This document shows, piece after piece, positions 1 through 8,427 of a stretch of DNA of 54,587 nucleotides (position 1 is the stretch's first letter; the number at the start of each line of letters is the position of its first letter). The stretch spans positions 1 through 54,587 of the forward strand of contig JAJPJR010000003.1 in assembly GCA_021324165.1 (NCBI GenBank), given 5' to 3'. The notes beneath the pieces were generated by a model. The model had not been told where the DNA came from, did not search any database, and was given only the letters and a program-made list of their open reading frames with translations. Source of the stretch: Armatimonadota bacterium. GTDB lineage: Bacteria > Armatimonadota > Fimbriimonadia > Fimbriimonadales > ATM1. The position numbers were made by a program, and so were the translations under genes.

Positions 1-1
1 C

Positions 2-757
2 TATGACGGGAGCGATTTTTGTGGATGGGCCGAACAGCGCGAAAGGCGCACGGTCTGCGGAACATTGAAAACTTGCATCAGCCGGGCAGCCGGCGAACAG
101 ATCGAACTGCGCGGAGCGAGCCGCACGGATTCGGGTGCGCACGCCGTGGGTCAAACCGCGGATTTCGCAACCCGAAAGAACCTGCCAGTCGAAAAGTGGA
201 CTCAAGTTCTGAATAAACTGCTTCCACCCGACGTGATGATTCTTTCGTGCGACGAGGTGCCGCTCGAGTTCCATTCGAGATTTTTCGCAAGATCGAGAGT
301 GTACGAATATCGAGTTTCCGAACGGTCGAAACTTGAACCTGCGGCCGCAAGGTACGTTCATCCGCTCGGCGCAGAACTCGATTTGAACTTAATGAAAAGA
401 GCGGCGCGCTTGTTGAAAGGCGAACACGATTTTCGAATGTTCGGAGAACAACTTTCGGGAGTAAAAAACACCGTTCGCACGATGAAGAGCGTTGCAATCT
501 TCCGTCAAGACGATCTAATCGTAATTCAATTTGAAGCGAACGCGTTTTTGCGAGGAATGGTGCGGAGGCTCTCAGGGGCGCTCGTAGAACTGGGCGCAAA
601 AAGAAGGACGTTCGAATCGTTCGAGGCGCTTCTAAACGGAAAGAATGTGCGGCACACTCCAAAAGTGCTTCCCGCAAACGGGCTCTGGTTGATGCAAGTG
701 AAATATGGAAAAAGGCTGAGAGATTTGAGACAAGAAAAAATGTTTGAACTGGAATAA
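2..757 (+). CDS. truA: tRNA pseudouridine synthase A (5' end outside window)
   Basis: TruA isomerises uridine to pseudouridine at positions 38-40 in the anticodon arm of tRNAs. The frame is open from base 2, and codons before the first ATG already read like TruA (YDGSDFCGWAEQ), so the gene is truncated by the window edge rather than starting at the ATG at 65. The catalytic aspartate lies in the SRTDSGAH motif, and the C-terminal FLRGMVRRLSGALVELG stretch is typical of the family. The stop is just upstream of rplM. A rplM-rpsI-truA neighbourhood is common in bacteria. The true start cannot be seen. Confidence 0.95.
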   Translation, partial: YDGSDFCGWAEQRERRTVCGTLKTCISRAAGEQIELRGASRTDSGAHAVGQTADFATRKNLPVEKWTQVLNKLLPPDVMILSCDEVPLEFHSRFFARSRVYEYRVSERSKLEPAAARYVHPLGAELDLNLMKRAARLLKGEHDFRMFGEQLSGVKNTVRTMKSVAIFRQDDLIVIQFEANAFLRGMVRRLSGALVELGAKRRTFESFEALLNGKNVRHTPKVLPANGLWLMQVKYGKRLRDLRQEKMFELE

Positions 758-761
758 TAAG

Positions 762-1193
762 ATGAGTACGTACACGGCAAAACCGAAAGAGATCGAACGG
801 GAATGGTTCCTTGTGGATGCAACGAACCAACCGGTCGGGCGCGTGGCCTGCACCGTTGCACAACTGCTGCGAGGCAAACATAAGCCCACGTTCGCTTATC
901 ACTTGGACGTTGGCGATCACGTGGTGGTCATCAACGCCGACAAAGTGGTGCTTACCGGAAACAAAAAAGACGAACTCATTTATTGGCACACGCTGCATCC
1001 GCAGGGCTTGCGCAGCCGATCAAGAGGCAAAATGCTCGAAACCGAACCGGAAAGATTGCTCACAAAGGCGATTTGGGGAATGCTGCCCAAACACAAACTG
1101 GGAAGGCAAATGCTCAAGCGCGCGAAAGTGTATCGCGGAAGTGTGCATCCGCACTCCGGACAAAATCCGAAAAAAGTGGAGGTGGGCGCGTAA
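762..1193 (+). CDS. rplM: 50S ribosomal protein L13
   Basis: Structural protein of the large ribosomal subunit that binds 23S rRNA early in assembly. The protein of about 143 aa contains family signatures such as WFLVDATNQPVGRVA near the N-terminus and GMLPKHKLGRQMLKRAKVY in the C-terminal half. I chose the ATG at 762 (MSTYTAKP) over an in-frame upstream ATG at 744 that overlaps truA; a weak GGA lies 8 nt upstream. The TAA stop overlaps the rpsI ATG (TAATG), so L13 and S9 are translationally coupled. Confidence 0.97.
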   Translation: MSTYTAKPKEIEREWFLVDATNQPVGRVACTVAQLLRGKHKPTFAYHLDVGDHVVVINADKVVLTGNKKDELIYWHTLHPQGLRSRSRGKMLETEPERLLTKAIWGMLPKHKLGRQMLKRAKVYRGSVHPHSGQNPKKVEVGA

Positions 1194-1585
1194 TGGCGGT
1201 GGAAAGTTATTACGCAACGGGACGCCGTAAAAACGCCGTCGCGCGCGTTTGGCTGAGTTCGGGCACAGGGCAGATCACCATCAACGGCCGCCCGATGGCC
1301 GAATATCTTGGAAGAAAAGTTTTGGAGATGGAAGTCGAGAGTCCGCTGAAACGGGCGGGCATCGCCGGAACGGTGGATGTCGTCGCAAAAACCTTGGGCG
1401 GCGGGTTGGCAGGGCAAGCCGGTGCCGTGAAACTTGGCATCGCCCGCGCGATCTGCGAAATGGCTCCAGATCTCAGGCCGTCGCTGCGGCAGGGCGGATA
1501 TCTGCTTCGCGATCCGCGAGTCAAAGAGCGCAAGAAATACGGGCGCAAAAGAGCCCGCCGCGGATTCCAGTTCGTCAAGCGCTGA
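1193..1585 (+). CDS. rpsI: 30S ribosomal protein S9
   Basis: Small-subunit protein whose basic C-terminal tail reaches towards the P-site tRNA. The 130-aa product starts MAVESYYATGRRKNAVARV, includes GQITINGRP, and ends with the expected basic tail (GRKRARRGFQFVKR). The ATG shares a base with the rplM stop. An open frame runs further upstream to 983, but it lies inside rplM and is not S9-like. Confidence 0.97.
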   Translation: MAVESYYATGRRKNAVARVWLSSGTGQITINGRPMAEYLGRKVLEMEVESPLKRAGIAGTVDVVAKTLGGGLAGQAGAVKLGIARAICEMAPDLRPSLRQGGYLLRDPRVKERKKYGRKRARRGFQFVKR

Positions 1586-1637
1586 GGTGCAGCATTAGGC
1601 TCCTTTCGCGCTCGTTCGCGCATAAGGTCGGCGTTCC

Positions 1638-2894
1638 GTGCTGAAAGGCGCGGTGCTCCGAAAGCCTGGCATCATCAGCCTGCTCGCAATGGCGCTGTTT
1701 GCCGAACTCGGAGTGGCCGTGCTCAACGTTTCCGCCATGCCGGTGTATCTCACCGCTCCCGACGGGCGCGGCTTCAAAACAGGCTGGCTCGGCCTTGTTA
1801 TGACCGTGTTCCTTCTTTCCGAGGCCATGCTCAAATGGTTTTTCGGACACTTGGCCGATAAGCACGGAAGGTTAATCTTCTTGATTTCCGCTCCGCTTTT
1901 GTGGACGATCACGCCGCTTCTCATTCTTGCAATCCCTTATTCGTGGGGACTGATGGCGATTCCCATCATCACAATTCTCAGCCTCGTTAACGGCATGGCG
2001 GCGGCGATGCTTTGGCCGTCCCTCTACGCCGCCGTTGCCGAATCGGTTGACGAAACTCAAAAAGGCGAAGCGCTTTCGCTGCTCAACGTCTGCTTCATGC
2101 TCGGACTTGCATTGGGACTTCCGATCGGCGGAGTTGTGAACAGCGTGGCGCGGTCTTTGGATGCGAGTTTCTATTTGGCGTCGGCGCTGTTTTTGTGCAC
2201 GGCCGTTACCGCGATGATCATCGGGCCAAAACTTTCGTGCCTTTCGCGCCCCGATCATGCCGAACACGGCGAGCCGAATCTCAAAGAGATGTGGACCTGT
2301 GCACGAGCGATGCCTTCGGTGTTGGGAACGGCGTTCGTTACGTTTCTTGGCGTCGGATTTCCGATGACCATCATCAAGCTTTTTGCGTTGCAGCAGTACG
2401 GTCTGACCGAGGCGAAGTTCGGTTCGCTCACTCTTCCGGCGGCGCTCGCCATGGCGGTGTTCAGCGTGCCGTTGGGCAGGCGGGGTGAAAAACTGGGCCG
2501 GCAGCGCGCGGTGCGCATCGGGCTTTGGCTTTGCGCGGTGGGAGTCTGGTCGGTGGCGGTCGGCGGGTGGATCGCTGCTTTTCGCAATCCGGCAGTTTTG
2601 GCGGTTGGAGGCGTGCTCGTGGGCATCGGATTTCTGCTCGCTCTGCCGGCGTGGTATGCCAGCGTGAGCGCGATGAACCCTTCGCGGTCGGGAAGTTATC
2701 TCGGAACGGTGATGGCGGTGCAGGGGATCGGCGCGATCGTGGGCATCGCCGTCGGCTCGTATCTGTTTCAAATTGACGGCTATCTGCCTTTCTTGGGTTG
2801 CGCGATTGCCGTTACAACCGGCGCGCTGATGTCAATGTTCACTCTGCCGTCGCCGCCATCGAGAATTCAATCTGACGAGAGTGCGAGGTTTTGA
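1638..2894 (+). CDS. MFS transporter
   Basis: Predicted 12-segment inner-membrane transporter of the major facilitator superfamily; the substrate cannot be read from sequence. The 418-aa protein is dense in hydrophobic helices and carries an MFS-type loop 2-3 motif (GHLADKHGRLIF) near residue 72 and a related loop in the second half (PLGRRGEKLGRQRAV). The start is GTG. It follows rpsI by 52 nt but is probably independent of ribosome function. A strong terminator lies about 120 nt downstream. Confidence 0.85.
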   Translation: MLKGAVLRKPGIISLLAMALFAELGVAVLNVSAMPVYLTAPDGRGFKTGWLGLVMTVFLLSEAMLKWFFGHLADKHGRLIFLISAPLLWTITPLLILAIPYSWGLMAIPIITILSLVNGMAAAMLWPSLYAAVAESVDETQKGEALSLLNVCFMLGLALGLPIGGVVNSVARSLDASFYLASALFLCTAVTAMIIGPKLSCLSRPDHAEHGEPNLKEMWTCARAMPSVLGTAFVTFLGVGFPMTIIKLFALQQYGLTEAKFGSLTLPAALAMAVFSVPLGRRGEKLGRQRAVRIGLWLCAVGVWSVAVGGWIAAFRNPAVLAVGGVLVGIGFLLALPAWYASVSAMNPSRSGSYLGTVMAVQGIGAIVGIAVGSYLFQIDGYLPFLGCAIAVTTGALMSMFTLPSPPSRIQSDESARF

Positions 2895-3013
2895 GCGCGA
2901 CCTCCGACGATTCGGCGGAATTGGCACGTCCTTTGCCCTGAAAGGTGCACCGAAGCGGTTTGTTGGAACCGCAGACGACTTCTCTCAAGCGATGGGGGCA
3001 CTTCGCCACCCCG
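2895..3013 (+). other. Non-coding gap with small hairpins
   Basis: The gap between the transporter stop and a strong terminator holds two small stem-loops (CCTTT/AAAGG near 2930-2945 and GCGGTT/AACCGC near 2955-2972), followed by CTCTC and GGGG/CCCC segments. The arrangement faintly resembles a glycine-aptamer core (GCACCGAAG, then CTTCTCTCAAGCGATGG), but the 5' GGAGAG partner is absent. It could be a degenerate or unknown structured leader, or chance. No convincing protein is encoded here. Confidence 0.25.
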
Positions 3014-3050
3014 AGGGCGCGGCCCGTAAGCGGGCCGCGCTCTTTGCTTT
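3014..3050 (+). terminator. Rho-independent terminator
   Basis: A 10-bp perfect GC stem (GCGCGGCCCG / CGGGCCGCGC, extendable by about 3 bp) with a TAAG loop is followed by TCTTTGCTTT. It lies after the MFS gene and before rpoZ. Confidence 0.8.
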
Positions 3051-3091
3051 GCGGCAGTCAGCCGATGATCGGGGGTGGGAGGCTTGAAAGG

Positions 3092-3097
3092 TATAAT
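3092..3097 (+). promoter_or_regulatory. -10 box TATAAT before rpoZ
   Basis: A perfect TATAAT ends 10 nt before the ATG at 3108, which would put the transcript start almost at the start codon (leaderless or nearly so). No TTGACA-like -35 is visible 16-18 nt upstream. The upstream in-frame ATG at 3096 would overlap the box, which favours 3108 as the start. Confidence 0.5.
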
Positions 3098-3107
3098 GGA
3101 TGCCCGC

Positions 3108-3608
3108 ATGGCGCTTTACCCCGAACGAGACCGCTTAGACAAAATCGAGAGCCGATATGTGCTGGTGAACCTCGCAGCCCGGCGCGCAACCCAGATTTCG
3201 CACGATCACGCCCCGCCGCTGATTGACAACCCCGCCGAACACCCGCTTACCACCGCTTTGCTGGAGATCGCCGACGGGGCGGTCGAGCCCGTTTATGAAA
3301 TCGCCGCGCCGGGCGCGCCGTCAACCGAATACGGCGTGTCGGAGTTCGGCGCAGGCTCGGCCGACAGCCTGGATGCGGCATTTGTGGACTTTTTCGGCGA
3401 AGACCAGATGATCGAGGAAGATGTGGAAGGCGATCTTGGCGCGTTCGGCGCCGTTGGCGGAGAGGCCCGCGTCGAGCGCGATGAAGACACGATCAGCCTG
3501 AGCGACCTCGCGGATGAAGAAGAAGAACAGATGCCCGAGGATTCGGAAGAAAGCGCGTTCGATCTGTTCAGCCTGGAAGACGACGAAGAGAAACCCGGCT
3601 CACCCTAA
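3108..3608 (+). CDS. rpoZ: RNA polymerase omega subunit with long acidic tail
   Basis: The omega subunit helps the beta' subunit fold and join RNA polymerase. The first 35 or so residues (YPERDRLDKIESRYVLVNL, then AARRATQI) match the omega core. The protein is 166 aa, about twice the usual 60-100. The C-terminal 90 residues are strongly acidic and low in complexity (runs of D/E, ending DLFSLEDDEEKPGSP), with no known domain visible. The start was chosen from similarity and the TATAAT box. dnaJ follows after 6 nt. Confidence 0.75.
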   Translation: MALYPERDRLDKIESRYVLVNLAARRATQISHDHAPPLIDNPAEHPLTTALLEIADGAVEPVYEIAAPGAPSTEYGVSEFGAGSADSLDAAFVDFFGEDQMIEEDVEGDLGAFGAVGGEARVERDEDTISLSDLADEEEEQMPEDSEESAFDLFSLEDDEEKPGSP

Positions 3609-3614
3609 CCGCCT

Positions 3615-4724
3615 ATGCCCCAGCGCGACTATTACGCCGCACTTGGCGTTCCTCGCGATGCCGATGCCGACGAGATCAAAGCCGCTTTCCGCAGGCAGGC
3701 GCGCAGGCTTCATCCCGATGTCAACCGCGATGACCCAGAAGCCGAAGAGAAGTTCAAAGCGCTGAACGAAGCGTATTCTGTTCTCAGCGACGATCGAAAA
3801 CGCCAGCAGTACGACCGGTTCGGCACCGTGGATGACGTGCAGCCGGGTGTGGATTTCTCTTCGGGTTTCGGCGACATTTTCGAAATGTTCTTTGGCGGAT
3901 TCGGCGAGGCGCGCCGCACCGGGCCGCGTCCGCACGATGGAGCCGATCTGCGCGCATCCGTGCGCATCACGCTGCAAGAAGTCGTAACCGGCGCGCGGAA
4001 AACAGTGTCGCTGAACAGACAAGAAACGTGTCCCGACTGTTCTGGCACTGGTTCGGCAAGCGGCAAACGTCCCTCGGCGTGTCCCGATTGCGGCGGAACA
4101 GGCATGGTGGTAAGCGTTCAGCACACCATTCTCGGGCAGATTCGACAAACCACGATGTGCAGACGATGCGGCGGCGAAGGAACCTTGATCGGCGATCCGT
4201 GCAAAACGTGCAAAGGAAAACGGCTGATTGCAATCAGCAAACGCGTGGAGATTAACGTTCCGGCGGGAGTGGAAGACGGCACCGTGCTGAGAGTGCCGTA
4301 TCAAGGGGACGAGGGTCTGAACGGAGGGCGCGCAGGCGATCTGTTTGTGGGCGTGCGGATCGAACCCGACGCGCGATTTGGCCGAGACGATCGGGGAGTT
4401 TGGATGACGCTCGAGGTGAGCATTCCTGAAGCGGTATTGGGCGCGACTCGCGAATTCGAAGGGATCGGCGAGACTCTGCAAATCGAGATTCCGCCAGGAA
4501 CCCAGCCGTCGCAGGAGTTTCGAATCGCTGGGAAAGGTGTTCCAAAAATCGGCGCGGCAAAACGAGGCGACCTGCGGGTTCGCGTTTCGCTGAAAGTTCC
4601 CACGCGATTGAGTCAACAAGAGCGTGAGCTGTATCGGCGGCTGGCAGAATTGCAGAACGATGAGACGCCGAATAAACAGACAATTATTGATCAGTTGAAG
4701 CGAGGCTTCAAGGGCAAGAAGTGA
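3615..4724 (+). CDS. dnaJ: Chaperone protein DnaJ
   Basis: Hsp40 co-chaperone that delivers clients to DnaK and stimulates its ATPase. The J domain (residues 1-70) has the HPD motif (RLHPDV), followed by a Gly/Phe-rich stretch (about 75-105). A zinc-binding region with four CxxCxG-type repeats ([32 protein letters not shown]) comes next, then the two substrate-binding beta domains. At 369 aa it is full length. The ORF lies between rpoZ and prmA, and its stop overlaps the prmA GTG by 4 nt. Confidence 0.96.
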   Translation: MPQRDYYAALGVPRDADADEIKAAFRRQARRLHPDVNRDDPEAEEKFKALNEAYSVLSDDRKRQQYDRFGTVDDVQPGVDFSSGFGDIFEMFFGGFGEARRTGPRPHDGADLRASVRITLQEVVTGARKTVSLNRQETCPDCSGTGSASGKRPSACPDCGGTGMVVSVQHTILGQIRQTTMCRRCGGEGTLIGDPCKTCKGKRLIAISKRVEINVPAGVEDGTVLRVPYQGDEGLNGGRAGDLFVGVRIEPDARFGRDDRGVWMTLEVSIPEAVLGATREFEGIGETLQIEIPPGTQPSQEFRIAGKGVPKIGAAKRGDLRVRVSLKVPTRLSQQERELYRRLAELQNDETPNKQTIIDQLKRGFKGKK

Positions 4725-5566
4725 ATCCAGTTTGGCAGTGCGTGCGCGCTTCGTTCGATGCGAAGCCGGAAGACTGGTCGGCGGTTCACGAGCTGTTCGA
4801 ACGGTGCGGGTGCGCGGGCACAGTGGAGTGCGATTCTCCTGCTCAGATGTGGGCGTATGTTTACGAAGATGAAACCGCGGCGCATCGCATAGAAACGCTG
4901 CGCCGACTGCTTTTGGAAAGCGGAGCAGTTAAAGTTTCGCTCGATCGCGTAGAAGAGCAGAATTGGGCAGAATCTTGGAAGCAGTTTTTCAAACCGCGCG
5001 AGGTTGGAAACAGGTTCTTGATCGTTCCGAGTTGGCACGATGATTTGAGCGGCTCCGCTTCCGACCGGATTCGGATCGTGTTGGACCCCGGTCAGGCGTT
5101 CGGCACAGGAGATCATCCGACGACGCGGCTTGCGCTCGCCGCAGTAGAAAAGTATGTGCAAAAAGGGACGGCGATGCTGGACATTGGAACCGGCAGCGGG
5201 ATTCTTTCGATTGCAGGCGCAAGATTGGGCGCAAACGTGTGTGCGACCGAAATGGAACCCGCGGCGGCAGATGCGGCAGACGCGAATTTTCAACGCAACA
5301 ATGTGAGCGTGGAACTGCTCAAGACCGACGGCCTGCCCGAAAACAGAACTTTCGATCTGATCGTGAGCAACATTTTTACGGCGACGCTGCTCAGGCTGAT
5401 GCCGATCGTTCACGCGCGGCTTGCGATGAACGGAGTTTGGATCGCCACCGGAATCATCGAAGCCAACGGTGAGGAAATGCAAACCGCAGCATTAAAATGG
5501 CAATTTGAAACCGATGAACGAGAAGACGAAGAAGGCTGGGTTATGTTTGCGTTTCGAAAGCGGTGA
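4721..5566 (+). CDS. prmA: Ribosomal protein L11 methyltransferase
   Basis: SAM-dependent methyltransferase that trimethylates ribosomal protein L11. The 281-aa protein has an N-terminal substrate-recognition domain (about 1-100) and a Rossmann methyltransferase domain with [18 protein letters not shown]. The PrmA-like signatures [18 protein letters not shown] and [12 protein letters not shown] are present. It begins with GTG inside the dnaJ stop region (GTGA overlap), so it is coupled to dnaJ. Its 3' end overlaps the convergent pseudouridine synthase by about 26 nt. Confidence 0.93.
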   Translation: MNPVWQCVRASFDAKPEDWSAVHELFERCGCAGTVECDSPAQMWAYVYEDETAAHRIETLRRLLLESGAVKVSLDRVEEQNWAESWKQFFKPREVGNRFLIVPSWHDDLSGSASDRIRIVLDPGQAFGTGDHPTTRLALAAVEKYVQKGTAMLDIGTGSGILSIAGARLGANVCATEMEPAAADAADANFQRNNVSVELLKTDGLPENRTFDLIVSNIFTATLLRLMPIVHARLAMNGVWIATGIIEANGEEMQTAALKWQFETDEREDEEGWVMFAFRKR

Positions 5567-6449
5567 TCAGATCGTGCGGCAGCGGCGCCTCGAACATCAT
5601 CTGCTCGCCGAACACCGGATGTACGAATTCTATTTGAAAACTATGCAGGGCTTGGCGGTTGAGGTTTTCGCAAGGGACGCCGTAAGTCCGATCTCCGAAC
5701 ACCGGCAGACCAACCGACGCCAGGTGCACACGAATCTGGTGCGTGCGGCCGGTTTCCAGTTCGATCAGCAGTTCAGTTCCGCGCAGCTGCTTGGTTGAAA
5801 ACCTTTGCATCAGTTGACAGTGTGTGACGGCCGGGCGCGCTCCGGGAGCGTGTTCGCTCAGCACTGCCATCCGCACGCGGTTCGTGGGATGTCTGCCGAT
5901 GTGTGAGCGGATCGAAAACTTGTCCTCGGCAGGCCATCCCTGCACCCATGCGAGGTACCGGCGACGAACGAGCTTCATCTGAATCGCTTTTTGCAGCGCG
6001 GCATGCACCGAGTCGGTTTTGGCAACCAGCATGGCGCCGCTGGTGTTTTTGTCCAGCCGGTGCACGATTCCCGGCCTGAAAGCGCCGCCCGTGCTGCTGA
6101 GAGGCCCTCCGCGCGAAAGAAGCGCTTCGACCAGCGTGGCAGAGCGTTCGGAGCGGGCCGGGTGCGTGGTGAGGCCCGCCGGCTTGTTGATGACCATCAG
6201 CCATTCATCTTCATAAAGCGTCTCGAGCGGGAGATCGGATGGGGTCAAGGCTTGCGGAGGCCGGTCGAGGATCGGCTCAATCTCCACCAGCTGGCCCGGC
6301 AGAAGGAGTCGGGACCGAGCGGCCCTTGTGCCTTCGACTTTTGCGGCGCCCGCGTCAATGTGCTGAGCGATCCGGCTGCGGCTGTGTTCGGGCAGCATGC
6401 GGGCGAGGAATCTGTCCAGGCGCTCGCGGGAGTCGGCAATAAACCGCAT
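5541..6449 (-). CDS. RluA-family 23S rRNA pseudouridine synthase (RluD-like)
   Basis: Converts uridines in large-subunit rRNA to pseudouridine. An N-terminal S4-like RNA-binding segment (RLDRFLARMLPEHSRSRIAQHID) is followed by the RluA catalytic domain. That domain carries the HRLDKNTSGAML signature with the catalytic aspartate, INKPAGL upstream, and GRTHQIRVHLA downstream. I chose the ATG at 6449 (MRFIADS) over a TTG six codons upstream because family members begin close to the S4 domain; TAGAAT lies 5 nt upstream. Specificity (RluC, RluD or other) cannot be settled here. Confidence 0.9.
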   Translation of the reverse strand: MRFIADSRERLDRFLARMLPEHSRSRIAQHIDAGAAKVEGTRAARSRLLLPGQLVEIEPILDRPPQALTPSDLPLETLYEDEWLMVINKPAGLTTHPARSERSATLVEALLSRGGPLSSTGGAFRPGIVHRLDKNTSGAMLVAKTDSVHAALQKAIQMKLVRRRYLAWVQGWPAEDKFSIRSHIGRHPTNRVRMAVLSEHAPGARPAVTHCQLMQRFSTKQLRGTELLIELETGRTHQIRVHLASVGLPVFGDRTYGVPCENLNRQALHSFQIEFVHPVFGEQMMFEAPLPHDLITAFETQT

Positions 6450-6520
6450 GGCGCATTCTACGCTCAAAGGGCCGAACCAAATTCAACGGGTTTTGAGTCC
6501 ATAATCAGACCCAACGAGCA

Positions 6521-7789
6521 ATGAAAAACTTAGGCACCAGCAACTACGGCGCGATGAAGCGCTTCCGATTGATCCTGCGCGAGCAGGGCGTTACCCGCGA
6601 AATGGGCGGCGAAGAGATGTCCATCGCCGTGCAGATTGTGGACAACATTTTTATGAACGCGATCGAGATCGGAGCCTCGGATATTCACCTTCAGCCCGAA
6701 CGCGATCAACTTAAGATCCGCTTCCGCGTGGATGGTCAGCTGACGGAAAACGGACAGCTGCCTCCCGAGACGGCAGCAAACGTGATCGCGAGAATCAAAC
6801 TCGCTGCTGGAATGCATATTGACGAGCGCAGGGAAGCACAAGACGGCCGCGTGGACATGGAGTATGTCAACCGAAAACTCAGCGCAAGGTGCTCGGTGAT
6901 TCCAGCGCTCAACGGCGAAAAAGTTGTGCTCAGAATACTCGACCCGGCGGCGACCCGGGTTGACTTGGCGACGCTCGGCATGAGCGGCGTTACGATGGAA
7001 AAATGGACGAAAGCGATCCAATCGCCTTATGGAATGATCCTTGTAACAGGACCAACCGGTTCAGGAAAAACCTCCACGCTGTACGCAAGTTTGCACAAGG
7101 TTGATCGCGTCAACCGCAATATCGTAACCGTTGAAGACCCGATCGAATATGAATTCACCGACAACGTAACGCAGGTGCAAGTTACCGAGAAGATGACGTT
7201 CCCGAGGGTGATGAGGACGTTTCTGCGTCAAGACCCCGACGTGATGCTGGTGGGAGAAATGCGCGACCCTGAGTCGCTCTCGATCGGAATTCAAGCGGCG
7301 TTGACGGGACACTTGGTTCTGACCACCTTGCACACCAACAACGCGATCGAAACGATCGGTCGAATGATTGACATGGGCGCCGAGCCGTATTTGGCGGCAG
7401 CCGTCATCGTTTGCGTGATGGCTCAAAGGCTGGTGCGGACGAACTGCATTCAGTGCAGCCAGCCGTACACTCCCACCGAGGATGAACTCGTGTCTTTGGG
7501 ATTCGAGCCTGGGATGACACCACAAGGTTCATTTCGAGCGGGCACGGGCTGCGCCGAATGCCGCGGCAAAGGCTACAAAGGGCGGACGGCGATTTTCGAA
7601 CTGTTTTTGGGAACGCCCGAGATGCGATCGCTCATCGCAAAAAGCGCTCCGTTTATCGAACTGCAGGCCGCGTGCCGAAGGCAGGGAATGCAGACGATGA
7701 TGGAAGACGGCCGCGACAAAGCGATGCGCGGAGTTACGACGCCCGATGAAGTGATCCGCGCGGTTTACACCGCGGCGATCGAGGCGTAA
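6521..7789 (+). CDS. Type IV pilus/type II secretion assembly ATPase (PilB/GspE family, short form)
   Basis: Hexameric cytoplasmic ATPase that powers pilin or pseudopilin polymerisation. Visible motifs are the Walker A GPTGSGKTSTLYA near residue 177, an Asp-box region (VEDPIEYEF), a Walker B-like LRQDPDVMLVGEMRDPES near 236, and a His-box (TTLHTNNA). A tetracysteine zinc motif (CIQC near 309, CAEC near 344) is typical of PilB/GspE rather than PilT. At 422 aa it lacks the N-terminal MshEN domains of many 550-aa homologues. No other pilus gene is in the window. Confidence 0.88.
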   Translation: MKNLGTSNYGAMKRFRLILREQGVTREMGGEEMSIAVQIVDNIFMNAIEIGASDIHLQPERDQLKIRFRVDGQLTENGQLPPETAANVIARIKLAAGMHIDERREAQDGRVDMEYVNRKLSARCSVIPALNGEKVVLRILDPAATRVDLATLGMSGVTMEKWTKAIQSPYGMILVTGPTGSGKTSTLYASLHKVDRVNRNIVTVEDPIEYEFTDNVTQVQVTEKMTFPRVMRTFLRQDPDVMLVGEMRDPESLSIGIQAALTGHLVLTTLHTNNAIETIGRMIDMGAEPYLAAAVIVCVMAQRLVRTNCIQCSQPYTPTEDELVSLGFEPGMTPQGSFRAGTGCAECRGKGYKGRTAIFELFLGTPEMRSLIAKSAPFIELQAACRRQGMQTMMEDGRDKAMRGVTTPDEVIRAVYTAAIEA

Positions 7790-7814
7790 GCCGAAACCGT
7801 TCGGTTTCGGCTTA
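7787..7814. terminator. Bidirectional hairpin between convergent genes
   Basis: A perfect 12-bp inverted repeat (TAAGCCGAAACC / GGTTTCGGCTTA) with a GTTC loop includes the stop codon of the ATPase gene and lies 6 nt from the sepF stop. There is no long T-run on either side, so termination is inferred from position and stem strength. Confidence 0.6.
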
Positions 7815-7820
7815 CTGGAA

Positions 7821-8228
7821 TCAGTTTTGCTGGGCGGCCATGCGCGGCGTTGGCGGCGCGGTTTCGACGAACGCCGTGGACGGCGCCAGAAGATAAACGT
7901 GCTCGCCGAGCTCTTCCCAAGTGCCTTCCTGAGCGTAGTTCACTCCCGCCAAAAAGTCCTTGATCTTTTCGCGCACCTGCGCATCGCATCCGCACAGATT
8001 CAAAATCTGCTGCTCGCCTTTTTTCAAACCGTCTGCGGTCGTAATGGCGTCGGCAAAACTCACCACCTGTCTTCGCACGGTGATGTGATAACTTTTGGCT
8101 GGCGAATGGGATCGCGTTTTCAGAAAATCTGGACCCTCTTCACCGAATTCGTCGTACTCTTCGATTCGGCGCGGCCCGAACAGCCGGGAAAAGATTCCGC
8201 GGCGCTCAACCTCTCTCAACTCTTCCAT
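7821..8228 (-). CDS. sepF: Cell division protein SepF
   Basis: SepF binds FtsZ and the membrane and helps align the Z-ring. The 135-aa protein has a variable, charged N-terminal part (starting MEELREVERRGIFSRLFG, which may be amphipathic). The SepF core spans residues 50-120 (VVSFADAITTADGLKKGEQ, ILNLCGCDAQVREKIKDFL, GEHVYLLAPS). An AGGAG 8 nt before the ATG supports the start. A good promoter overlaps the end of the upstream phoU gene and leaves a leader of about 160 nt. Confidence 0.85.
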   Translation of the reverse strand: MEELREVERRGIFSRLFGPRRIEEYDEFGEEGPDFLKTRSHSPAKSYHITVRRQVVSFADAITTADGLKKGEQQILNLCGCDAQVREKIKDFLAGVNYAQEGTWEELGEHVYLLAPSTAFVETAPPTPRMAAQQN

Positions 8229-8398
8229 GAGTCAATCTCCTTGTTTTGGTCGTTGTCTTGCCAAGCCTCCCAACGCGAAGCGGCTGTCCATCCTGGATCA
8301 TCGTTTCCCGTCTGCTCCCCAAAAAGAGCGGTTGGCAGGCAAAAGACGTGGTTCGGTTGTGTTTCGATTTACCGCCCTGGTTGAAGGGCGATGAAGGG

Positions 8399-8427
8399 AT
8401 TGTACTCGGAATGCGGGGATTCGTCAA
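8399..8427 (-). promoter_or_regulatory. Sigma-70-type promoter for sepF
   Basis: Read on the minus strand, TTGACG (8422-8427) and TACAAT (8399-8404) are separated by exactly 17 nt. The -35 box overlaps the phoU stop codon, so sepF probably has its own promoter although it lies downstream of phoU. Confidence 0.65.

Noticed and set aside
19-216. 65-aa open frame at the left edge
   Set aside because: Frame 2 across the same bases reads as TruA from the first codon, so this is an out-of-frame shadow.
78-998. 306-aa minus-strand frame over truA and rplM
   Set aside because: Antisense to two clear conserved genes and of low complexity (Arg/Ser/Leu rich).
2895-3010. Minus-strand glycine riboswitch (CTTTCAGGGCAAAGGAC resembles the aptamer 3' part)
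   Set aside because: The CCGAAGG element is absent in that orientation and the only downstream DNA is antisense to the MFS gene.
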